NCBI GenBank assembly: GCA_937967645.1
Contig: CALBTT010000095.1
Location: 1 to 10,025 of the forward strand
Direction of reading: 5' to 3'
Source: an uncultured Zoogloea sp.
GTDB taxonomy: Bacteria > Pseudomonadota > Gammaproteobacteria > Burkholderiales > Rhodocyclaceae
Length of the DNA stretch: 10,025 bases
The notes under the pieces are model-generated. The model was not told the origin of the DNA. It saw nothing but the letters and a program-made list of their open reading frames with translations, and did not search any database. Made by a program: the position numbers and the translations under genes. This document shows positions 6,117 through 10,025 of this stretch, one piece after another (the first letter of the stretch is position 1; each line of letters opens with the position of its first letter).

Positions 6117-7571
6117 ATGCTGCAGATCACCCTCTCCCCCGACCTCCCCACCCCGCTGGTGGACCAGATCGTCCAGGCCATCCGCACCCGCATCGAAGAC
6201 CGGGTACTGCGCCCCGGCGCGCGCCTGCCGCCGATCCGGCAGTTCGCCGAGCAATACGGGGTGTCCCGCTTCACGGTGGTCGAGGCCTACGACCGGCTGG
6301 TGGCCCTCGGCCACCTGCAGTCGCGTCGCGGCTCGGGCTTCTATGTGGCGAGCCGCCCCCTCCCGACCCCGTCGGGCCACCCCGGCGAGGTGATCGAGCG
6401 GGCCATCGATGCCACCTGGCTGATGCGGGAGATGGCGGTGGACGGCCCTGATCGGGTGCTGGCAGGCGCCGGCAGCCTGCCAGCGGCCTGGCTCGACGAA
6501 GCCGGCGTCCTGCGCGCCCTGCGCACCCTGAGCCGCCGCAAGGACTTGCGCCCCGTCAGCTATGGCGCCCCCCAGGGCTACGCCCCGCTGCGGGACCAGC
6601 TGCAGGTGCGGCTGGCGGAGATCGGCATCGGCGCCACCGCGGGGCAGATCGTGCTCACCTACGGCATCCACCAGGCCCTCGACATCGTCTGCCGCTACTT
6701 CCTCAAGCCGGGCGACTGCGTGCTGGTGGATGATCCCGGCTACTGGAACCTGTTCGGCAACCTGCGGCTTTACGGGGTGGCCCTGGTCGGCGTCCCGCGC
6801 ACCACGGAAGGCCCCGATGTCCGCGCGCTCGAAGCCCTGCTGGCGGATCACCAGCCGCGCCTGTTCTTCACCCATTCGGTGCTGCACAACCCGACTGGAT
6901 GCAGCCTGTCCCCGGCCACCGCCTTCCGCATCCTGCAGCTGGCCGAGAAACACGACTTCATGGTGGTGGAGGACGACATCTACGGCGACATCGCCCCCAA
7001 CGCCGCCACCCGCCTGGCCAGCCTCGACCAGCTATCCCGGGTGATCTACACCGGCAGCTTCTCCAAGACCATCTCCGGCAACCTGCGGGTGGGCTTCCTG
7101 GCCTGCCGGCCCGACCTCGCCCACCTCCTCACCGACGTCAAGATCGTCTCGATGATGTCGTCCGCGGAGCTGTCCGAGCAGCTCATCCACCAGCTCCTCA
7201 CCGACGGTCATTACCGGAAGCTGCTCGAGCGCCTCAAGGGGCGCCTGATGGAGGCCACCGGCCGCTGCCTGCGGATGCTCGAGCGGGTCGGACTGCAGGC
7301 CGACCCGGAGCCCGCCGGCGGTGTCTTCGTCTGGGCCCGCGTTCCCGGGCTGGCGGACAGTGCCGAACTGGCCCGCCACGCCGCGCGGGACAACATCGTG
7401 CTGGCGCCGGGCAGCGTATTCCGTCCCCAGGGGCAGCCCTCCAGCTACCTGCGCTTCAACGTCGGCTTCAGCGAAGACCCCCGGCTGGAACGCTTCCTGG
7501 CCCGGACGCTGGATTCAGGCCGGGCCACTTGCAGCAGCGGAGTGCCAATTCGGTCACACCCGGCGGCGTAG
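6117..7571 (+). CDS. MocR/PdxR-type regulator: GntR winged helix fused to aminotransferase-like domain
   Basis: This 484-residue transcription regulator has an N-terminal GntR winged helix (about 8-78; PLVDQIVQAIRTRI, then GARLPPIRQFAEQYGVSRFTVVEAYDRL, ending SRRGSGFYV). A linker (about 80-115) leads to a fold-type I aminotransferase domain (about 115-468). The PLP site is complete: HNPTG (257-261), VVEDDIYGD (283-291), the Schiff-base lysine K317 in SFSKT, R324 in LRVGF, and the substrate-carboxylate arginine R446 in SYLRFN. PLP-dependent ligand sensing is therefore likely, as in PdxR, GabR or TauR; the effector is not deducible. No pyridoxal, GABA or taurine genes are in the window, and the divergent gene encodes a small exported protein. 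The ATG at 6117 is the only sensible start in the frame (stop at 6015-6017, no other start codon between), yet it lacks a Shine-Dalgarno sequence. Confidence 0.93.
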   Translation: MLQITLSPDLPTPLVDQIVQAIRTRIEDRVLRPGARLPPIRQFAEQYGVSRFTVVEAYDRLVALGHLQSRRGSGFYVASRPLPTPSGHPGEVIERAIDATWLMREMAVDGPDRVLAGAGSLPAAWLDEAGVLRALRTLSRRKDLRPVSYGAPQGYAPLRDQLQVRLAEIGIGATAGQIVLTYGIHQALDIVCRYFLKPGDCVLVDDPGYWNLFGNLRLYGVALVGVPRTTEGPDVRALEALLADHQPRLFFTHSVLHNPTGCSLSPATAFRILQLAEKHDFMVVEDDIYGDIAPNAATRLASLDQLSRVIYTGSFSKTISGNLRVGFLACRPDLAHLLTDVKIVSMMSSAELSEQLIHQLLTDGHYRKLLERLKGRLMEATGRCLRMLERVGLQADPEPAGGVFVWARVPGLADSAELARHAARDNIVLAPGSVFRPQGQPSSYLRFNVGFSEDPRLERFLARTLDSGRATCSSGVPIRSHPAA

Positions 7572-7658
7572 TCGGGGTAAAGATCTCCTCCAGCACACCG
7601 TTAGCACTCATCGTGCCTTGAAGAGGCAACCCACGCCCGATTGCTGCCGGAGACCTCT
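7572..7658. other. Gap between the MocR-type gene and the Hpt gene
   Basis: I see no clear promoter or terminator in these 87 bases. Two small overlapping hairpins are possible: GCAC/GTGC (7604-7607 with 7613-7616) and TGCCT/AGGCA (7614-7618 with 7624-7628). They are mutually exclusive but weak. The Hpt gene could be co-transcribed with the MocR-type gene. Confidence 0.4.
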
Positions 7659-8039
7659 GTGACCGAAAACCCGCTTACCGCGCAACACCTTGGCGCCATG
7701 GTCGACTGGCGAGCCCTCGAAGCCCAGTTCAAGGGCAAGACCCGCTTCGTCACCGGCCTCGCCGAAAAGGCATTGAAGCAATACCGCACCAGCGCCGAGC
7801 AGCTCCGCGCCATGGCCGCCGGCACCGGCGACTACCCGGACATCTCGTTCCTGGCCCACAGCATCAAGGGCACCGCCGGCACCCTCAAGGCCGGCGTGGT
7901 GTTCACCCAGGCCGCCGAGACCGATCTCGCCGCCCGCGCGGCACGTCCGGAATCCCGCAGCATGGCCGGTGATCTGGCCGAGCTGCTGGAAATCCTGATA
8001 CTTGAGCTGGAGGAGCGAATCCGGAACCAGCCGGCCTGA
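7659..8039 (+). CDS. Stand-alone histidine phosphotransfer (Hpt) domain protein
   Basis: This 126-residue cytoplasmic protein consists of a single Hpt four-helix domain. The phosphorylated histidine is H67 in LAHSIKGTAGTL, matching the family motif HxxKGxAG. Such proteins relay phosphoryl groups between a hybrid sensor kinase and a response regulator. The frame opens earlier with TTG at 7641, but GTG at 7659 has GGAG 6 bases upstream (7649-7652), so I use it. The C-terminal helix (about 102-122) is Leu/Glu-rich and could form the fourth helix. There is no kinase or receiver gene next to it, so its partners are encoded elsewhere. It lies 87 bases after the MocR-type gene on the same strand and ends at a strong terminator. 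Confidence 0.88.
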   Translation: MTENPLTAQHLGAMVDWRALEAQFKGKTRFVTGLAEKALKQYRTSAEQLRAMAAGTGDYPDISFLAHSIKGTAGTLKAGVVFTQAAETDLAARAARPESRSMAGDLAELLEILILELEERIRNQPA

Positions 8040-8063
8040 CCCCGCCTCCTGGCAGACCGATTG

Positions 8064-8104
8064 AAAGCAGAAGGGGCGACCGCGATGGTCGCCCCTTCTG
8101 CTTT
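8064..8104. terminator. Strong bidirectional terminator between convergent genes
   Basis: Perfect 18-bp arms at 8064-8081 (AAAGCAGAAGGGGCGACC) and 8087-8104 flank the loop GCGAT. The stem begins with AAA and ends with TTT, so both transcripts get a short U-run, closing the Hpt gene from the left and the carbonic anhydrase gene from the right. Confidence 0.88.
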
Positions 8105-8106
8105 GC

Positions 8107-8126
8107 GGGGCCGGAAAGCCGGCCCC
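8107..8126. terminator. Second hairpin, tandem to the bidirectional terminator
   Basis: Perfect 8-bp arms GGGGCCGG (8107-8114) and CCGGCCCC (8119-8126) with loop AAAG, 3 bases after the main stem and 8 bases before the carbonic anhydrase stop codon. There is no U-tract. It may reinforce termination or protect the mRNA 3' end. Confidence 0.5.
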
Positions 8127-8133
8127 ACCCGCC

Positions 8134-9603
8134 TCAGCGGGATTCCTTGATCAGCCGCCCACGCACCGACTGCACCGGCCGCGCGTTCATGGGATACAGG
8201 CGCGAGAAGATGGCGATCTGCTCCGCCGAAAGCTGCGCCGGCTGCTTCATCACCATCCACAGCACGCCCTCACTGCAGGGCGGCGTCGTCAGCGAGCCCA
8301 TGTAGGTGTAGTAGGCCCGGTTGTCCGGCAGCAGCTGATTCAGGTCGATGGACACGCCCTCGGGGGAATAATCCACGTTCTTCTCGAGCGGCAGGTTGTT
8401 CCACAGGGTCTGCACCAGCGGATGCGCCTGTCCCCGCTCCAGCAGCACCGCCACCACGGCCAGGCGTCCATCCAGATCCTTGTGGACCAGATGTACCACC
8501 ATGTCGAAGCCGCGGCCGTTGATACGCTCCTCGGACGGACGGTGGAAGTGGAACTGCACCAGGTCGTACATCCGCCCCATCACCGCCATGGTGTTGCCCT
8601 GCCCCAGGTTCACCTGCACGGTATGGCCGTTGTCGATGATCCTGAAATTGGACAGCTTGTAGTCGAAGCGGATCGGCTCCAGCTCGACCTTGATGCCCTC
8701 ACGGATATCGATCGGCGACTGGCGCTCACCCACATTGCACAGCTGCCACTCCGGCTTGAGGGTGCCCCAGTTGGGCGGCCCGCTCTCTCCGTCGTAGGTC
8801 CAGTGGATGTCGTGATGCGCCAGCGGCGTACCCGCCGCCGCTCCGCCGTGACCCACACCGGTAGCCACGGCCACCGAAGGAGAACGGATGATCCGGGGCC
8901 TGGGCCGCGGCGGAGGCACATAGGCGGGCACCCGACTGACTTCCGGCGGCGCCGCTTCAGCCCGGGGAGCGGGCTTCTCGACCGGCTCCGCCCTGGGCGG
9001 AGGCGCCGGCTTGTCGATGAAGTTCTTGCGGATCGGGATAGTCTGCTGCTCCTCCGCAGGCTGGCCCTTTCCTTCGGACACGCGGGTCACCGCGGCCTTG
9101 TCAGCGCCCTTGGCAGGACGATAATCCGCCGCCCGCAGGTCAGACTTGGCCTGGGCACTCTGGGCCGCCTTGGAGGCGGTCCTGGCCAGCTGCGAGATAT
9201 CCGCCGGGCCACCGCCCGGCTTGCAGACGTCACGCCAGAGCTTTTCATCCACGCTGCCCTGCGCGACCGCCACATCCTTCTCGACCTTGACCTTCTCGTC
9301 CTTCAGGACCGCCGAATCCGCATCGAGGTAAACACGCTTGATGGTCGCGAAAGTCTGGTTGCGACAGTCGTAGCGGTTGAGTGCCTTAACCGTGGTGTAG
9401 CCAGCCGCCTCGGCCTCTGACTCCGACAGCACGATACGGCCCCAGGCCACCTTGGTACCGGGATCAGATTGCAGGACGCTGGCCCGATCGAGTTCGATGG
9501 TGCGCTTCTTGTCGGACGCAACGGTCTGCCAGTCGGCCGCGAACACGGAAGCCGTGCCGGCCAGCAGCAGGAGCGCAGCGATGGGTCGCATGCTTGAACG
9601 CAT
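8134..9603 (-). CDS. Exported alpha-carbonic anhydrase with N-terminal Adhesin_E-like domain
   Basis: This 489-residue periplasmic protein would hydrate CO2 to bicarbonate. After a signal peptide (cleavage near VFA-ADW, residue 22) comes an Adhesin_E-like domain (about 24-130) with two cysteines (C80, C127). A Lys/Ala-rich stretch and a Pro/Arg-rich linker (about 195-240) follow, then an alpha-carbonic anhydrase domain (about 264-485). Zinc ligands H352, H354 and H371 are present, as are the proton-shuttle position H327 (DNGHTVQV), the Thr199 equivalent T439 (SLTTPPC) and the cysteine pair C289/C443 of bacterial enzymes. Two second-shell positions differ: the human CA II Glu117 equivalent is V369 and His107 is E359. 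Alpha-carbonic anhydrases are usually about 220-260 residues, so this one is roughly double. The ATG at 9603 starts the signal peptide and has GGAG 8 bases upstream; the frame is open to 9663. It diverges from thiC. Confidence 0.9.
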   Translation of the reverse strand: MRSSMRPIAALLLLAGTASVFAADWQTVASDKKRTIELDRASVLQSDPGTKVAWGRIVLSESEAEAAGYTTVKALNRYDCRNQTFATIKRVYLDADSAVLKDEKVKVEKDVAVAQGSVDEKLWRDVCKPGGGPADISQLARTASKAAQSAQAKSDLRAADYRPAKGADKAAVTRVSEGKGQPAEEQQTIPIRKNFIDKPAPPPRAEPVEKPAPRAEAAPPEVSRVPAYVPPPRPRPRIIRSPSVAVATGVGHGGAAAGTPLAHHDIHWTYDGESGPPNWGTLKPEWQLCNVGERQSPIDIREGIKVELEPIRFDYKLSNFRIIDNGHTVQVNLGQGNTMAVMGRMYDLVQFHFHRPSEERINGRGFDMVVHLVHKDLDGRLAVVAVLLERGQAHPLVQTLWNNLPLEKNVDYSPEGVSIDLNQLLPDNRAYYTYMGSLTTPPCSEGVLWMVMKQPAQLSAEQIAIFSRLYPMNARPVQSVRGRLIKESR

Positions 9604-9802
9604 GTTTTCTTCTCCGGAAGAGTGCAGGGCCATGCAAGGCCCGAATGCCAACCATTTCGGCATCGCAGGCCAAAAGCTTTAGCCGACGCCCTTCCCGAGT
9701 GCCAGACCCTTTCTGCCAAAGGGTTTTACAGAATGTGGCAAACCACAAAAACCCCCGAAGAATCTTGCCTTTAGGATGCGCTTCCAGTAATTTGCCGCCC
9801 AT
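9604..9802. promoter_or_regulatory. Divergent promoter region between carbonic anhydrase and thiC
   Basis: About 200 bases serve both directions. Two perfect inverted repeats are present: ACCCTTT-CTGCC-AAAGGGT (9706-9724, followed by TTT on the plus strand) and TGTGG-CAAA-CCACA (9734-9747). For carbonic anhydrase, a possible -10 TAAAAC lies at 9728-9723 (minus) with a poor -35 17 bases upstream; the second inverted repeat would fall in its spacer, a position suited to an operator. The hexamers are weak and the assignment is tentative. Confidence 0.4.
9765..9793 (+). promoter_or_regulatory. Candidate sigma-70 promoter for thiC
   Basis: TTGCCT (9765-9770) and TAATTT (9788-9793) are separated by 17 bases. 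The predicted start of transcription, about 9800-9803, coincides with the first base of the TPP aptamer. The -10 is weak (3 of 6), but the placement is right. Confidence 0.42.
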
Positions 9803-9887
9803 ACGTTAGGGGTGCCGGTGTGCGCAGTCGCACGGCTGAGACTTACCCTCCGAACCTGATCCGGGTCATGCCGGCGTAGGGAAACGT
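9803..9887 (+). ncRNA. TPP riboswitch (THI element) aptamer
   Basis: The aptamer is complete. The P1 closing stem is ACGTT (9803-9807) with AACGT (9883-9887). The conserved cores follow in order: GGGGTGCC (9809-9816), CTGAGA (9836-9841), ACCTGATC (9854-9861) and GCGTAGGGAA (9874-9883). A stem GTGCG-CAGT-CGCAC (9820-9833) forms a variable arm. This matches the thi-box consensus that binds thiamine pyrophosphate. It lies directly ahead of thiC, the usual target. Confidence 0.96.
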
Positions 9888-9934
9888 GGCTCCTGCCGCC
9901 TTTCCCACTGCTGGCGGCCCTCCCCCAAGGAGCC
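9888..9934 (+). promoter_or_regulatory. Expression platform: hairpin sequestering the thiC ribosome binding site
   Basis: GGCTCCT (9888-9894) immediately follows the aptamer and is perfectly complementary to AGGAGCC (9928-9934), which holds the AAGGAG ribosome binding site (9927-9932). Inside, GCCGCC (9895-9900) pairs with GGCGGC (9913-9918), stacking on the outer stem with a one-sided bulge at 9919-9927. When TPP stabilises P1, this hairpin should form and block translation. There is no U-run, so transcription termination is less likely. Confidence 0.72.
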
Positions 9935-9937
9935 TTC

Positions 9938-10025
9938 ATGAACGCCACCGACAAATTCCTCGCCGCCTCCGCCCAGGTGGACGAAGCGGCCGTTGCGCCG
10001 CTGCCCAATTCCCGCAAGATCTACA
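9938..10025 (+). CDS. thiC: Phosphomethylpyrimidine synthase ThiC (N-terminal fragment, cut by window edge)
   Basis: Only the first 29 codons are in the window. ThiC is a radical-SAM iron-sulfur enzyme that converts aminoimidazole ribotide to hydroxymethylpyrimidine phosphate in thiamine synthesis. The assignment rests mainly on context: a TPP riboswitch directly upstream, and an N-terminus (MNATDKFLAASAQVDEAAV, then PLPNSRKIY) that resembles proteobacterial ThiC, in which a similar NSRKIY-type segment follows a variable leader. The ATG at 9938 has AAGGAG 5 bases upstream. None of the catalytic cysteines is within the visible part. Confidence 0.88.
   Translation, partial: MNATDKFLAASAQVDEAAVAPLPNSRKIY

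Noticed and set aside
6033..6953. 306-codon minus-strand ORF opposite the MocR-type gene
   Set aside because: It is a mirror frame of the regulator, with no recognisable domain.
7641..7658. TTG start at 7641 for the Hpt gene
   Set aside because: GTG at 7659 has a well-spaced GGAG, while TTG at 7641 has none.
8422..9420. 332-codon plus-strand ORF opposite the carbonic anhydrase
   Set aside because: It is a mirror frame of a gene with intact zinc-site motifs; the product is Arg/Leu/His-rich without a known domain.
9633..9657. Sigma-54-like promoter (TTGGCA...TTGCA) ahead of the carbonic anhydrase on the minus strand
   Set aside because: The GG and GC elements are separated by 12 bases instead of the required 10.
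9627..9663. Small hairpins GGGCC/GGCCC and ATGCC/GGCAT in the carbonic anhydrase leader
   Set aside because: They have only 5-bp arms with ordinary loops, as expected by chance in GC-rich DNA.

Overview
The window is GC-rich (impression about 65%, not counted), with dense, compact genes. The gene families suggest a betaproteobacterium, perhaps of the Rhodocyclales (Zoogloea/Thauera/Azoarcus type). That placement is inferred from style and protein families, not from a marker gene. It reads as chromosomal backbone: I see no transposase, integrase, phage gene, tRNA, rRNA or CRISPR array.

Layout. (1) Positions 1-2345, minus strand: a drug-efflux operon in the order TetR repressor, RND periplasmic adaptor lipoprotein, RND inner-membrane permease (cut by the window edge). 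The genes overlap or nearly touch. A clear palindrome (2361-2374) just upstream of tetR is the likely autoregulatory operator for the whole operon. (2) Positions 2453-5125, minus strand: an 890-residue membrane protein with a periplasmic Cache-type sensor, PAS, GGDEF and EAL domains, all catalytic motifs intact. It is preceded by about 370 bp without an annotated gene. That stretch ends in an AT-rich island with promoter-like hexamers and holds a 35-codon ORF with a strong ribosome binding site. (3) Positions 5494-5964, minus strand: a small exported protein of unknown function. It is divergent from (4) a MocR/PdxR-type regulator (6117-7571, plus). (5) Positions 7659-8039, plus: a free-standing Hpt phosphotransfer protein, followed by a very strong bidirectional terminator. 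(6) Positions 8134-9603, minus: an exported alpha-carbonic anhydrase with an N-terminal Adhesin_E-like domain and a long Pro/Arg-rich linker. (7) Positions 9803-10025, plus: a TPP riboswitch and the first 29 codons of thiC.

How they work together. The efflux genes form one self-regulated unit. The c-di-GMP protein and the Hpt protein are separate signalling modules whose partners are not in the window. The carbonic anhydrase and thiC share a divergent promoter region containing two inverted repeats. The thiC leader can be read in full: the TPP aptamer is followed by a hairpin that pairs with the thiC ribosome binding site, so control is probably translational.

I do not see a convincing wholly new system. 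The points most worth a second look are the altered second-shell residues in the two-domain carbonic anhydrase, the small ORF and structured leader upstream of the c-di-GMP gene, and the MocR regulator facing a small exported protein rather than a metabolic enzyme.
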